The translations under genes were made by a program, and so were the position numbers. Below are positions 55,152 through 64,000 of a stretch of 64,000 bases of DNA, one piece after another. The stretch lies in contig NZ_CP040751.1 of the NCBI RefSeq assembly GCF_008001235.1, forward strand, positions 2,587,001 to 2,651,000. Direction: 5' to 3'. Each line of letters begins with the position of its first letter. Within the stretch, counting starts at the first letter, position 1. This stretch comes from Salidesulfovibrio onnuriiensis. Its GTDB lineage: Bacteria; Desulfobacterota; Desulfovibrionia; Desulfovibrionales; Desulfovibrionaceae. The notes under the pieces were generated by a model. The model had not been told where the DNA came from and searched no databases. It saw only the letters and a list, made by a program, of their open reading frames with translations.

Positions 55152-56678
55152 TTGCTGTTTCAACCCATCAACAAGAATTACCACGAGTTTCACATCGATC
55201 GTGACAAGGACTTGTGCATCAACTGCGAAGTCTGCGTTCGCCAGTGTTCCTACGGCGCCCATTACTGGGACAAGGTGCGCGGCAAGGTCATGCACGACAA
55301 CTCGAAATGTGTAGGCTGCCACCGTTGCGAGGCATTGTGTCCCACGGCGGCCCTGCACATCCGGAAAAAACCCTCCGAATACCGCGGCGGCGCAAGCTGG
55401 CGTCCGGTGTTCATGGAGAACATCTACAAGCAGGCCGATTCCGGCGGCGTGCTGCTGGCGGGCATGGGCTCCCCCGTGGACATTCCCGTCTACTGGGACC
55501 GCATGCTCCTGGATGCCAGCCAGGTGACCAACCCGTCCATCGACCCGCTGCGCGAACCCATGGAACTCAAGACCTTCCTTGGTTCCAAGCCCAGCAAGCT
55601 GGACATCCAGACCGGCAAGGACGGCAAGCCCAAGCTCAAGACCAGGCTCACGCCGCAGCTTGAGCTGAACTATCCGATCATGTTCTCGGCCATGTCCTTC
55701 GGGTCCATCAACTTCAACCTGCACCGCGCCATGGCCCGTGCAGCCTCCGAACTGGGCATCTACTACAACACCGGTGAGGGCGGCCTGCACAAATCCTTAT
55801 ATAAGTATGGGAAGAACACCATCGTCCAGGTGGCCTCGGGACGCTTCGGCGTGCACAAGGACTACCTCCAGACGGGTGCGGGCATCGAGATCAAGGTCGG
55901 GCAGGGCGCCAAGCCGGGCATCGGCGGCCACCTGCCGGGCGAAAAGATCAACGACATGGTTTCCGAAACCCGCATGGTTCCCATCGGATCGGACGCCATT
56001 TCCCCGGCGCCGCACCACGACATCTATTCCATCGAAGACCTGCTGCAGCTCATCTACGCCCTCAAGGAAGCCTCGGAATACAAGGCTCCGGTCTCGGTGA
56101 AGATCGCCGCGGTGCACAACGTTGCCGCCATCGCCTCGGGCATTGTCCGGGCGGGCGCGGACATAGTGACCATCGACGGCATGCGCGGCGGCACGGGTGC
56201 TGCTCCGGCCATGACCCGCGACAACGTGGGCATTCCCCTCGAGCTGGCCCTGGCCGCAGTGGACCAGCGCCTGCGCGACGAGGGCATCCGCAACCAGGCC
56301 TCCATCGTGGCCGCGGGCGGCATCCGCTGTTCCGCCGACGCCATCAAGGCCATCGCGCTGGGCGCGGACGCCGTCTACATCGCCACCGGCGCTCTCATCG
56401 CCGTAGGCTGCACCCTGTGCGGCCGCTGCTACACCGGCAAATGCCCGTGGGGCATCGCCACCAACGATGCCAAGCTGGCCAAGCGCCAGAACCCGGACAT
56501 CGCGGCCAAGAAGATGGCCAACCTGGTACGTGCATGGGGCCACGAGATCGAGGAAATGCTCGGCGGTATGGGCCTCAACTCCATCGAAAGCCTGCGCGGC
56601 AACCGCGACAAGCTCCGCGCCGTGGGCCTTTCGGACACTGAAATGGACATTCTCGGCATCAAGCATGCCGGTCGATAG
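55152..56678 (+). CDS. Glutamate synthase FMN domain with N-terminal ferredoxin
   Basis: 508 aa from a TTG start behind GAGAGAGGG. Two [4Fe-4S] motifs (CINCEVCVRQCSYG, CVGCHRCEALCPTA in residues 22-65) precede a glutamate synthase central/FMN domain (about 100-480): GEGGLHKS, GQGAKPGIGGHLPGEKI, DGMRGGTGAAP and the Fe-S Cys in CTLCGRCYTGKCPWGI. This is the archaeal-type GltB FMN subunit that makes glutamate from 2-oxoglutarate and ammonia delivered by the amidotransferase encoded three genes on. Confidence 0.92.
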   Translation: MLFQPINKNYHEFHIDRDKDLCINCEVCVRQCSYGAHYWDKVRGKVMHDNSKCVGCHRCEALCPTAALHIRKKPSEYRGGASWRPVFMENIYKQADSGGVLLAGMGSPVDIPVYWDRMLLDASQVTNPSIDPLREPMELKTFLGSKPSKLDIQTGKDGKPKLKTRLTPQLELNYPIMFSAMSFGSINFNLHRAMARAASELGIYYNTGEGGLHKSLYKYGKNTIVQVASGRFGVHKDYLQTGAGIEIKVGQGAKPGIGGHLPGEKINDMVSETRMVPIGSDAISPAPHHDIYSIEDLLQLIYALKEASEYKAPVSVKIAAVHNVAAIASGIVRAGADIVTIDGMRGGTGAAPAMTRDNVGIPLELALAAVDQRLRDEGIRNQASIVAAGGIRCSADAIKAIALGADAVYIATGALIAVGCTLCGRCYTGKCPWGIATNDAKLAKRQNPDIAAKKMANLVRAWGHEIEEMLGGMGLNSIESLRGNRDKLRAVGLSDTEMDILGIKHAGR

Positions 56679-56690
56679 GGGAGAGTAGTC

Positions 56691-57137
56691 ATGAAAAGAG
56701 TCTACCCCGATAAGGATTTCTGTATTGGTTGCCATCTCTGCGAGGTGGCCTGCATCACCGCCCACTCCGAGAGCAAGGACGTGATCATCGCCTACACCCG
56801 GGAACGCCAGGAAAAAGGCCTGCAGTCCTGCAAGAAGGTCTTTGAAAAAGGCCACACCTGCGTGGCGGTCAGCTGCCGCCATTGCGACGAGCCCGCCTGC
56901 GTGGCCGCCTGCATCTCCGGCGGCCTGCACAAGGATCCCGAAACCGGGCGCACCGTGTACGACCGCGAAAAATGCGTCGGCTGCTGGTCCTGCCTCATGG
57001 CCTGTCCCTACGGCGCCATCAAGCGTCACCCCCTGGAAAGCAAGATCGTCAAGTGCGACCTGTGCCAGGACAGGGAGGAAGGCCCGGCCTGCGTGGCTGC
57101 ATGCCCCAACCAGGCCCTCAAGTTCGAGGAACGCTAA
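56691..57137 (+). CDS. Four-cluster ferredoxin-like electron carrier
   Basis: 148 aa. Four [4Fe-4S] cysteine sets: CIGCHLCEVAC, CRHCDEPACVAAC, CVGCWSCLMACPYG and CDLCQDREEGPACVAACPNQA. This is the beta-subunit-type wiring (HycB/NrfC-like). It should carry electrons between the FAD oxidoreductase downstream and the FMN domain upstream. 13 bases separate it from the latter. Confidence 0.9.
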   Translation: MKRVYPDKDFCIGCHLCEVACITAHSESKDVIIAYTRERQEKGLQSCKKVFEKGHTCVAVSCRHCDEPACVAACISGGLHKDPETGRTVYDREKCVGCWSCLMACPYGAIKRHPLESKIVKCDLCQDREEGPACVAACPNQALKFEER

Positions 57138-57164
57138 CCGTCACCGGCAATCGGAGTTCACATC

Positions 57165-58442
57165 ATGAAATACGTCATCATCGGAAACGGCATTGCATCC
57201 ATCGGGGCCATTGAAGGCATCCGCCAGGTGGACAAGGAAAATCCCATCCTGGTCATCGGCGCTGAAAACGCCCCCGCATACGGCCGTCCGCTCATTTCCT
57301 ATCTGCTGGCAGGCAAGATCAAGGCCGACCGCATGGCCCTGCGTCCCGCCAAGTTCTACGAGCTGAACAAGGTGGAGCTCAAGCTGGGCACCACCGTAAC
57401 CAGCCTGGACACCAAAAAGAAGGTCATCACCACGGAAGGCGGCGAGACCATCAAGTACGAGAACCTGCTGCTGGCCACCGGCGGCACGCCGTTCACCCCG
57501 CCCATCCCGGGTTCCGAGGGCACCGGCGTCTATAACTTCACCAATCTGGAGCACGCCCAGGAGCTCATCGGCATGGCCCGGGACATCAAGCGGGCCGTGG
57601 TCATCGGCGGCGGTCTCATCGGCCTCAAGGCCGCCGAGGCGCTCTTTGACCGGGGCGTGGACGTGACTATTGTGGAGCTTTCCGACCGGGTGCTCAGCCT
57701 GGCCTTTGACGAAAACGCCGCAGGCCTGGCCGCGGGCCGCCTGGACGAAGTGGGCCTCAAGGTCCGCACCGGCGTTTCGGTCAAGGAAATCCAGCGCGAC
57801 GCCGAGGGCGGCGTGGTGGGCTGCCACCTCACGGACGGTGGCTTCCTCCAGACCGAAATCGTTGTCATCGCCATCGGCGTGGTGCCCAACTACAACCTGG
57901 CCAAGGACGCAGGCGTCAAGGTGGACCGGGGCATCATGGTGGACGACCACATGTCCACGGATGCCAAGGGCGTCTACGCCGCAGGCGACGTGGCCCAGGC
58001 TCTGGACATGCTGGCGGGCGAAAACCGCGTGGTGCCCATCTGGCCCAACGCCTACAACCAGGGATTCTGCGCGGGCAAGAACATGGCCGGCAAGGAAACC
58101 GGATATTCCGGCGGCCTGGCCATGAACTCCATCAGCTTCTACGGCCTGCCCACCATTTCCGTTGGCACAGTCAACCCGCCCGAAGGCGACACAAGCTTCG
58201 AGGCGGCCATGAAGCTGGACGACAAGAAAAAAAGCTACCGCAAGCTGGTGTTCCAGAACGACGTCCTCGTGGGATACGTGCTGGTCGGCGATATCGACCA
58301 GGCGGGCATGTTCACTTCCTTCGTGAAGTTCAAGCTGCCCATCGAAGGGGAAACCAGGGCCAAGCTCATGGCCGGCGAACCCGACGCACTGCTCTGGCCC
58401 GACGAGTTCTTCAACGAGACCTGGAACCCCGAGGCCGTCTAG
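57165..58442 (+). CDS. FAD/NAD(P)-dependent oxidoreductase of the glutamate synthase operon
   Basis: 425 aa. FAD loop IGNGIASIGAIEGIR, NAD(P) loop VVIGGGLIGLKAAEALF (about 145-160) and YAAGDVAQA (about 270), then a C-terminal interface domain: the NADH oxidase/nitrite reductase (NirB-like) large family. It probably feeds reducing equivalents into GOGAT, in place of GltD. 27 bases from the ferredoxin. Confidence 0.88.
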   Translation: MKYVIIGNGIASIGAIEGIRQVDKENPILVIGAENAPAYGRPLISYLLAGKIKADRMALRPAKFYELNKVELKLGTTVTSLDTKKKVITTEGGETIKYENLLLATGGTPFTPPIPGSEGTGVYNFTNLEHAQELIGMARDIKRAVVIGGGLIGLKAAEALFDRGVDVTIVELSDRVLSLAFDENAAGLAAGRLDEVGLKVRTGVSVKEIQRDAEGGVVGCHLTDGGFLQTEIVVIAIGVVPNYNLAKDAGVKVDRGIMVDDHMSTDAKGVYAAGDVAQALDMLAGENRVVPIWPNAYNQGFCAGKNMAGKETGYSGGLAMNSISFYGLPTISVGTVNPPEGDTSFEAAMKLDDKKKSYRKLVFQNDVLVGYVLVGDIDQAGMFTSFVKFKLPIEGETRAKLMAGEPDALLWPDEFFNETWNPEAV

Positions 58443-58464
58443 GGCCCGTGCATACGGAGGAACA

Positions 58465-59562
58465 ATGAAAGCTCCAGAAAGATACTACGATTTTGAAAAG
58501 GATATATCCGGCTGCGGCGTCTTCGGCGTCATCAGCAGGAAGGGCAACCTGATCAAGGGGGACATGCCCATCAACGCCATGGCCTGCATGCATGATCGCG
58601 GCAACGGCTTGGGCGGCGGTTTCGCGGCCTACGGCATCTACCCGGAAATGGCCGACAAGTACGCCTTCCACATCATGTGCGACGACCGCAGCGGGGTGGA
58701 CGCTTCCGAGGAAGTGCTCAAGCGCTACTGCACGGTTCACGAATACGAACCCATTCCCACGCGCAAGACCCTGGCCGTAACCAATCCGCCGCTGGTCAAC
58801 CGCTACTTCGTGTCCCCCAACTTCGACCCGGCCCACGAAATGTCCGAACTGCCCGAAGAGGACTACATGGTCTCCGTGATCATGAAGATCAACTCGTCGG
58901 TTCCCGGCGCCTACGTCTTCTCCAGCGGCAAGAACATGGGCGCGTTCAAGGGCGTGGGATACCCCGAGGACATCGCCGACTTCTTCCGGCTGGACGAATA
59001 CAGCGCGCACATCTGGACCGGCCACAACCGGTTCCCCACCAACACCCCGGGCTGGTGGGCGGGGGCGCACCCGTTCACGCTCCTGAACTGGTCCATCGTG
59101 CACAATGGCGAAATCTCGTCCTACGGCATCAACCGCCGCTACCTGTGCGAACACGACTACCTGTGCTCGCTCATGACCGACACCGAGGTGGTGGCCTACG
59201 AACTGGACCTGCTCATCCGCAAGCACGGCCTCTCCTGGGAAATGGCGGCCAAGGTCTTCGCCCCTCCGTTCTGGGACGAGATCGAGCGCATGGACAAGGA
59301 CGACAAGGAACTTTACACAGCGCTGCGCGCCACCTACGGCGCGGGCATGCTCAACGGCCCGTTCGCCATCCTGGTGGCCGACAACAACCGGCTCATGGGG
59401 CTCAACGACCGCATCAAGCTGCGGCCCCTGCTGGTGGCGGAAAAGGACGACATGGTGTTCATGTCCAGTGAGGAATCCTCCATCCGCGAAGTGTGTCCCG
59501 AACTGGATCATGTCTGGATGCCCAAGGCGGGCGAACCCGTCATCGTGGATATGGAGGCGTAA
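58465..59562 (+). CDS. Glutamate synthase glutaminase subunit (class II amidotransferase)
   Basis: 365 aa. Catalytic Cys17 in SGCGVFGVIS; the preceding 16 residues look like a cleavable propeptide, as in the GOGAT large chain. HDRGNGLGGGFAAYG and GHNRFPTNTPGWWAGAHPF plus NGEISSYGINR are the class II signature. It releases ammonia from glutamine for the FMN subunit. Stop is 3 bases before the next gene. Confidence 0.9.
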   Translation: MKAPERYYDFEKDISGCGVFGVISRKGNLIKGDMPINAMACMHDRGNGLGGGFAAYGIYPEMADKYAFHIMCDDRSGVDASEEVLKRYCTVHEYEPIPTRKTLAVTNPPLVNRYFVSPNFDPAHEMSELPEEDYMVSVIMKINSSVPGAYVFSSGKNMGAFKGVGYPEDIADFFRLDEYSAHIWTGHNRFPTNTPGWWAGAHPFTLLNWSIVHNGEISSYGINRRYLCEHDYLCSLMTDTEVVAYELDLLIRKHGLSWEMAAKVFAPPFWDEIERMDKDDKELYTALRATYGAGMLNGPFAILVADNNRLMGLNDRIKLRPLLVAEKDDMVFMSSEESSIREVCPELDHVWMPKAGEPVIVDMEA

Positions 59563-59565
59563 ACC

Positions 59566-60330
59566 ATGACCAAGACCAAGACGAAAAAGATCACCCTGGA
59601 CGCGAAAGGCGTCTACTACAAGCAATTCAATGAAACGATTCGCGAAAAGGTTCGCGAGGGATACACCGACTTCACCCTGTCCAATGTCAACGGCCAGCGC
59701 TACATCGGCACGGCCCTGGAGGGCGACCTCACGTTCACCGTCGAGGGCGTACCCGGCCAGGATATGGCCTCGTTCATGCGCGGCCCGTATATCCGCGTGA
59801 AGGCCAACGGCCAGGACGGCATTGGCAACACCATGGACGACGGCAAGGTGGTGGTGGAAGGCATGGTCGGCGACGTGGCCGGCTACGCCATGCGCGGCGG
59901 CCGCATCTACATCAAGGGAGATGTCGGCTATCGTGTCGGAATTCATATGAAAGCCTACATGGACCACCAGCCCATCATCGTGGTGGGGGGCAAGGCCGGG
60001 GACTTCCTCGGCGAATATATGGCCGGTGGAATTATTTTGCTCTTGGGAATGTTTTCTGGTAAGCCTGATGCGCCTCTTTCGGGTCGTAGCCTCGGAACAG
60101 GCATGCACGGTGGCGTCATCTACGTTCGCGGCGAGGTGCCCGAGCACCAGCTCGGACCCGGCCTGCATTCGCAGCCCGTGGACAGCGACGACCTCAAGGC
60201 CATCAAGGCCATCGTCAAGGATTACGCCAAAGAGCTTGACTTGAACGCCGACGAAATCTTAAGCGAAGGGTTTACCAAGATTCGTCCGTTCTCTCACAGG
60301 CCGTACGGCAATCTGTACGTGCCGACCTAG
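59566..60330 (+). CDS. Glutamate synthase GXGXG (GltB3-like) subunit
   Basis: 254 aa. A right-handed beta-helix of repeats with GxxG turns (e.g. GNTMDDGKVVVEGMVGDVAGYAMRGGRIYIKGDVGYRVG), matching the C-terminal domain of glutamate synthase large subunit, shared with FwdC. It has a structural role. Last gene of the five-gene split GOGAT. Within it, 60020-60070 is locally less G+C-rich. Confidence 0.9.
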   Translation: MTKTKTKKITLDAKGVYYKQFNETIREKVREGYTDFTLSNVNGQRYIGTALEGDLTFTVEGVPGQDMASFMRGPYIRVKANGQDGIGNTMDDGKVVVEGMVGDVAGYAMRGGRIYIKGDVGYRVGIHMKAYMDHQPIIVVGGKAGDFLGEYMAGGIILLLGMFSGKPDAPLSGRSLGTGMHGGVIYVRGEVPEHQLGPGLHSQPVDSDDLKAIKAIVKDYAKELDLNADEILSEGFTKIRPFSHRPYGNLYVPT

Positions 60331-60372
60331 TCCGGCTCGAACGAGAAAATAAAACATCCCAGGAGGATCGTT

Positions 60373-60729
60373 ATGCTGCTAGACACAGTTGCTTTTGCTA
60401 TGGGAGCCGCCCCGGGCGGAGCCGAAGGCGCGGGAGGCCCCGCAGGGCTTCTGGCCGGACCGCTGCCCATGCTCGTTCTCATGTTCGCCATCTTCTACTT
60501 CCTGCTCATCAGGCCGCAGCAGAAGAAGGCAAAAACTCACAAGAACATGCTGGACAACCTGAAAAATGGCGACAAGGTCTGGACCAACGGCGGCATCAGG
60601 GGCTCCATCGTCGAGATCAAGGACGACGTGGTCACCCTGGAAATCGCCAAGGACGTCAAGATCGACGTGCGAAAGGGTTTCATCACCGATCTGGATGGCC
60701 CCGTAGCCGCACCTGAAAAGAAGAAGTAA
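60373..60729 (+). CDS. yajC: Preprotein translocase subunit YajC
   Basis: 118 aa. One N-terminal membrane helix (LPMLVLMFAIFYFLLIRPQQKKAKTH) and a small soluble domain with LKNGDKVWTNGGIRGSIVEIKDD and VDVRKGFI. It joins the SecDF complex. The AGGAGGATCGTT site precedes the ATG. secD follows after 132 bases that contain two hairpins. Confidence 0.93.
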   Translation: MLLDTVAFAMGAAPGGAEGAGGPAGLLAGPLPMLVLMFAIFYFLLIRPQQKKAKTHKNMLDNLKNGDKVWTNGGIRGSIVEIKDDVVTLEIAKDVKIDVRKGFITDLDGPVAAPEKKK

Positions 60730-60861
60730 CGTAAGGCCGACTGCCTTTACGAGCGGCTTTTCCGCGGACCGGGCCCGCCCAGGCGGCCTTGGTCCGCGCT
60801 TGTGTTTCCCGCCGCCCGGCAAAGCCGTCCCTCAATTTCACCCACAGGGGAGAATTCATTC
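60730..60861 (+). other. yajC-secD spacer with two hairpins
   Basis: GTAAGGC..GCCTTTAC (about 60731-60750) and GCGGACC..GGTCCGC (60764-60797) could fold; only a weak T tail follows the second, so it may be an attenuator or partial terminator. Confidence 0.35.
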
Positions 60862-62445
60862 ATGCAGAGTCTGCGCTGGAGAATCATCATCGCCCTGACA
60901 GTCCTGGTACTGGGTCTGGCATACATGCTGCCGTCCCTTCCCGGAGTGCAGGGGTCCTCGCTCGCCAAATTTTTGCCCGGCGACAGCATCAATCTCGGTC
61001 TTGACCTCAAAGGCGGTATCCACCTGACGCTCGGCGTCGACCTGGACACGGCCCTGGAGAACAATCTCGACCGCATCGGCGACGACCTCAAGGCCGTTGC
61101 CAAGGAAGACGACATCTATCTGCTTCGCCCGACCGTAATGCCCGGCGACAAGATCCAGGCCATACTGCTCAAGAAAGAGCAGCAGGAAGCCTTTGAAGAA
61201 ATCGTCAAAAAGAACTTCGAATCCTTGAAGATCGACGGCACCGAAGCCATGGATGACGGTCGAGTCCGCTACGTGTTCGGCATCACCACCGAATACCGGA
61301 AGTATTTCACCAAGATGACCATGGAACAGGCCATCAAGACCATCCGCAACCGCATTGACCAGTTCGGCGTGGCCGAACCGGACATCCGCCGCCAGGAAGG
61401 CAACCGCATCCAGATCCAGCTGCCCGGCATCCAGGATCCGGAACGGGCCATCAAGCTCATCGGCCGCACCGCGCACCTGGAATTCAAGCTGGTGGATGAA
61501 ACCGCCAACCCGCAGGGAGCGCTTCCCCCGGGCAGCGCGATCTACCAGATGCAGCGCAGGCTGGCCAACGGCACCTATGCGGAATCGCCCATCGTGCTGA
61601 AAAAGGACACCGTGCTCACCGGCGAGTTCATCACCAACGCCTATGTCAGCTACGACCGCAACGTCCCCTATGTCGGCATCAACTTCGACAACAAGGGTTC
61701 CCGCATCTTCGAACGCCTGACCGGCGACAACGTGGGCAAGCGCATGGCTATCGTCCTGGACGGCAAGGTCTATTCCGCGCCCACCATCCAGGACAAAATC
61801 AGCGGCGGACGCGCCAGCATCACGGGCCACTTCACCGACGAAGAAGCCCGCGACCTGGCTGTGGTGCTCCGCGCCGGTTCGCTGCCCGCGCCCATCAACA
61901 TCCTTGAACAGAGGACCGTCGGTCCCTCCCTGGGCCAGGAATCCATCGACAAGGGTATCCAGTCCGCATACATCGGCATGATCGCCGTGCTCGTGTTCAT
62001 GGTCATCTACTACGGCATCGCCGGCGCCATCGCCGACCTGGTGCTCGTGCTGAACATCATGCTCATCATGGCGGGTCTGGCCGCATTCGGCGCAACCCTG
62101 ACCCTGCCGGGCATCGCGGGTATCATCCTGACCATCGGTATGGCCGTGGACGCCAACGTCATCATCTTCGAGCGCATCCGCGAGGAGCTCAGGCGAGGCC
62201 TGACCGCCCGCGCCGCGATCGACGAAGGATACGGCAAGGCAACCCTGACCATCTTCGACGCCAACGTGACCACGGTCATCGCGGCAGTCATTCTCTACAA
62301 CTTCGGTACCGGCCCCATCCGCGGCTTTGCCGTGACCCTGACGCTGGGCATCATCACTTCCATGTTCACGGCCATCTTCGTGTCGCGAATCCTGTTTGAC
62401 GCCTACGTGAAAAACCGAGCCGATAGCACCAAGCTGAGCATCTAG
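60862..62445 (+). CDS. secD: Protein translocase subunit SecD
   Basis: 527 aa from ATG 60862 behind AGGGGAGAATTC; the open frame starts earlier but without support. N-terminal helix, GLDLKGGIHLTLGVD (domain P1 start), a periplasmic region to about 330, then five helices with GMAVDANVIIFERIREELRRG. It uses the proton gradient to help pull proteins out of SecYEG. secF follows 12 bases later. Confidence 0.96.
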   Translation: MQSLRWRIIIALTVLVLGLAYMLPSLPGVQGSSLAKFLPGDSINLGLDLKGGIHLTLGVDLDTALENNLDRIGDDLKAVAKEDDIYLLRPTVMPGDKIQAILLKKEQQEAFEEIVKKNFESLKIDGTEAMDDGRVRYVFGITTEYRKYFTKMTMEQAIKTIRNRIDQFGVAEPDIRRQEGNRIQIQLPGIQDPERAIKLIGRTAHLEFKLVDETANPQGALPPGSAIYQMQRRLANGTYAESPIVLKKDTVLTGEFITNAYVSYDRNVPYVGINFDNKGSRIFERLTGDNVGKRMAIVLDGKVYSAPTIQDKISGGRASITGHFTDEEARDLAVVLRAGSLPAPINILEQRTVGPSLGQESIDKGIQSAYIGMIAVLVFMVIYYGIAGAIADLVLVLNIMLIMAGLAAFGATLTLPGIAGIILTIGMAVDANVIIFERIREELRRGLTARAAIDEGYGKATLTIFDANVTTVIAAVILYNFGTGPIRGFAVTLTLGIITSMFTAIFVSRILFDAYVKNRADSTKLSI

Positions 62446-62457
62446 GGGGACGAGATA

Positions 62458-63528
62458 ATGGGACTGCAATTCATCAAGCCTGATACCAATATCGACTTTA
62501 TCGGTTTCAGGAAAATCGCCTTCATCATATCCATCCTGGTCATTCTGGCCGGGGTAGGGTCCCTGATCCTCAAGGGCGGCCCCAAATACGGCATCGACTT
62601 TGCCGGGGGCATGATCGTCCAGGTCAAGACGGACAACCCCGTCGAGGTCAAGGAACTCAAGGAAGCCCTCAAGGAAGTGGAGCTGCCCGGCATGGTCGTG
62701 CAGAGCTTCGGCCAGGAGGGGGACAACGAATACCTGATCCGCACCTCCTCCTCGGACATCACCTCCGCGGAAGTGCGCGACCAGGTTTCCTCCGCATTGA
62801 GCGCCAACCTCAAGAACGCCAAGTACGAAATCCAGCGCCTGGAAATGGTCGGCCCCAAGGTGGGCGCAGACCTTCGCTCCAAGGCGCTTGAGGCCATGTT
62901 CTACGCGGTGCTGTTCATCGCCATCTACATCTCCGGCCGTTTCGAACAGCGCTGGATGGCAGCCGCCATCATGGCCGGCGGCCTGATCGGCGGGCAGTGG
63001 GTCCTGGGCTTCACCGGGCTGGACATCGGCTGGACCATCATAGGCATGCTGTTCATCACCGTGGGCCTGTGCTGGTACCTGCGCCTCAACTACGCGCTGG
63101 GCGCGGTGGTGGCGCTCATCCACGACGTGATGATCACCGTCGGCATCTTCTCCATCCTGGGCAAGGAGTTCGACCTGACCATCATCGCAGCGCTGCTGAC
63201 CATCATCGGTTACTCGCTCAACGACACCATCATCGTCTTTGACCGCATCCGCGAGAACATCAAAGGCCAGGACAAGGCGAACTTCGGCTCGCTCATCAAC
63301 AAGAGCATCAACCAGACCCTGTCGCGCACCATCCTGACCTCCGGCACAACCCTGCTGGTGGTGCTGAGCCTGTTCGTGCTCGGCGGCGGCGTGATCCACG
63401 ACTTTGCCCTGGCGCTGCTCATCGGCATCGGCGTGGGTACCTATTCCTCCATCTTCGTGGCCAGCCCGATCCTGCTCGGATTCGGCCCCGCCACCATTGA
63501 GGAGGAAGGGGACAAGGCGACCGCCTAA
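62458..63528 (+). CDS. secF: Protein translocase subunit SecF
   Basis: 356 aa. N-terminal helix, YGIDFAGGMIVQV, periplasmic P1 head, and six membrane helices with GYSLNDTIIVFDRIRENIKG and SRTILTSGTTLLVVLSLF. Partner of SecD. The yajC-secD-secF order is standard. A terminator follows. Confidence 0.96.
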   Translation: MGLQFIKPDTNIDFIGFRKIAFIISILVILAGVGSLILKGGPKYGIDFAGGMIVQVKTDNPVEVKELKEALKEVELPGMVVQSFGQEGDNEYLIRTSSSDITSAEVRDQVSSALSANLKNAKYEIQRLEMVGPKVGADLRSKALEAMFYAVLFIAIYISGRFEQRWMAAAIMAGGLIGGQWVLGFTGLDIGWTIIGMLFITVGLCWYLRLNYALGAVVALIHDVMITVGIFSILGKEFDLTIIAALLTIIGYSLNDTIIVFDRIRENIKGQDKANFGSLINKSINQTLSRTILTSGTTLLVVLSLFVLGGGVIHDFALALLIGIGVGTYSSIFVASPILLGFGPATIEEEGDKATA

Positions 63529-63550
63529 CCAGACCTTCAAAAGCAACTGC

Positions 63551-63585
63551 AAGGGAAGGGCCTTCGGGTCCTTCCCTTTTTCTTT
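63551..63585 (+). terminator. Rho-independent terminator after secF
   Basis: AAGGGAAGG / CCTTCCCTT stem with a 10-base loop and TTTTCTTTG tail, 22 bases past secF. Confidence 0.8.
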
Positions 63586-63632
63586 GTCCGCGTCCACTTG
63601 TGGGCCTGTCCGGCTGCTGCTATCACCCTCCC

Positions 63633-64000
63633 ATGGATACGGAAAAAATCATACGGGCGCTTAAAGGCATGCTCGGGGACGGTCTGTCCCCGGGGATGAC
63701 CTCCATCCCGCACATGGGACTGCTTTCCGCGGTCAGGGCGCACCGGCTTCACTCGGTGGCCCTGCAGCAATCCGCCGTCATCATCATTCTGAGCGGCCGC
63801 AAACGCGTCTTCCTCGGCGAGGAAACCACCACCCTCGGGGAGGGTGACGTCTTCCTGTATCCGGCAATGGTGGAGACGACCATCGAGAACATCCCGGCCA
63901 CGGCGTCAGGCCAATACATGGCCCTGTGCCTGAGCTACACGGAATCCATGATCGCGGACGTCGTCGCCGGCCAACTGGATACCCCCAACGGCCACCCCCT
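63633..64000 (+). CDS. AraC-family transcriptional regulator, N-terminal part (cut by window end)
   Basis: An ATG at 63633 opens a frame to the end of the window (122 codons seen). Residues about 20-115 resemble the AraC_N arm: TSIPHMGLLSAVRAH, QQSAVIIILSGRKRVFLG, TLGEGDVFLYPAMVE and MALCLSYTESMI. The DNA-binding HTH pair expected at the C-terminus would lie beyond 64000. No strong Shine-Dalgarno motif is seen. Ligand and targets unknown. Confidence 0.75.
   Translation, partial: MDTEKIIRALKGMLGDGLSPGMTSIPHMGLLSAVRAHRLHSVALQQSAVIIILSGRKRVFLGEETTTLGEGDVFLYPAMVETTIENIPATASGQYMALCLSYTESMIADVVAGQLDTPNGHP

Noticed and set aside
60856-63597. 913-codon open frame on the minus strand across secD and secF
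   Set aside because: A mirror of high-GC coding sequence. The opposite strand encodes complete SecD and SecF with all motifs.

Overview
This window reads as a chromosomal segment of a Desulfovibrio-like sulfate reducer (Desulfobacterota, Desulfovibrionales; Pseudodesulfovibrio-like is my best guess). The reasons are an Lpt operon whose LptA carries an SH3b domain, a five-gene split glutamate synthase, a PxxKW cysteine-rich protein, an incomplete mannose-type PTS beside rpoN/ptsN/rapZ, and a probable selenoprotein. Most of it is dense housekeeping sequence on both strands. The assignment rests on gene content only.

Layout. 1-2432: the start of a cut-off gene, then a roughly 2.1 kb island at the 3' end of a tRNA-Ser(CGA). 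The island is bounded by a 20-bp copy of the tRNA end and carries a P-loop ATPase with a C-terminal PD-(D/E)XK-like motif set plus a broken serine-recombinase end. 2487-15408: tadA and purQ on the minus strand, then a long plus-strand run: pyrG, kdsA, kdsC, lptC, lptA, lptB, rpoN, hpf, ptsN, rapZ, PTS IIA/IIB/IIC and ppaC. 15560-30414: an Fe-S CCG protein, then minus-strand genes dapA, a secreted UshA-like protein with an in-frame UGA, HU, a MinD/FlhG-like ATPase, a GGDEF protein, prfB with its programmed frameshift, lnt, corC, mnmG, an M20 peptidase, a PxxKW protein, and a purine/methylthioadenosine salvage group. 30542-39745: ksgA, a second HU, a 55-aa membrane protein, the rpsU-yqeY-mutS2-dnaG-rpoD operon, and cbiB. 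39803-54536: minus-strand proC, ndk, an ABC importer, fliM, a cell-envelope group (EnvC-like, CtpA, deacetylase), a MagIII-like glycosylase, prmA, argD, dut and a Na+/solute symporter with a small subunit. 55152-64000: the split glutamate synthase operon, yajC-secD-secF, and the start of an AraC-type regulator.

How they fit together: kdsA/kdsC and lptC/A/B make Kdo and export LPS; rpoN, hpf, ptsN, rapZ and the PTS proteins form a regulatory block; rpsU to rpoD is the macromolecular-synthesis operon; the split GOGAT supplies glutamate; YajC/SecD/SecF power protein export.

The four signals I rate highest are: (1) a phenylalanine-type transcription attenuator upstream of the symporter operon, with a Phe-rich leader peptide and three mutually exclusive pairings ending in an intrinsic terminator; (2) a UGA codon in a CxxU motif, followed by a SECIS-like hairpin, in a secreted UshA-like protein; (3) the ATPase-nuclease candidate defence gene in the tRNA-Ser island; (4) a T9 tract that breaks the PTS EIIC reading frame. 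No searches were run; all family calls are by reading motifs.
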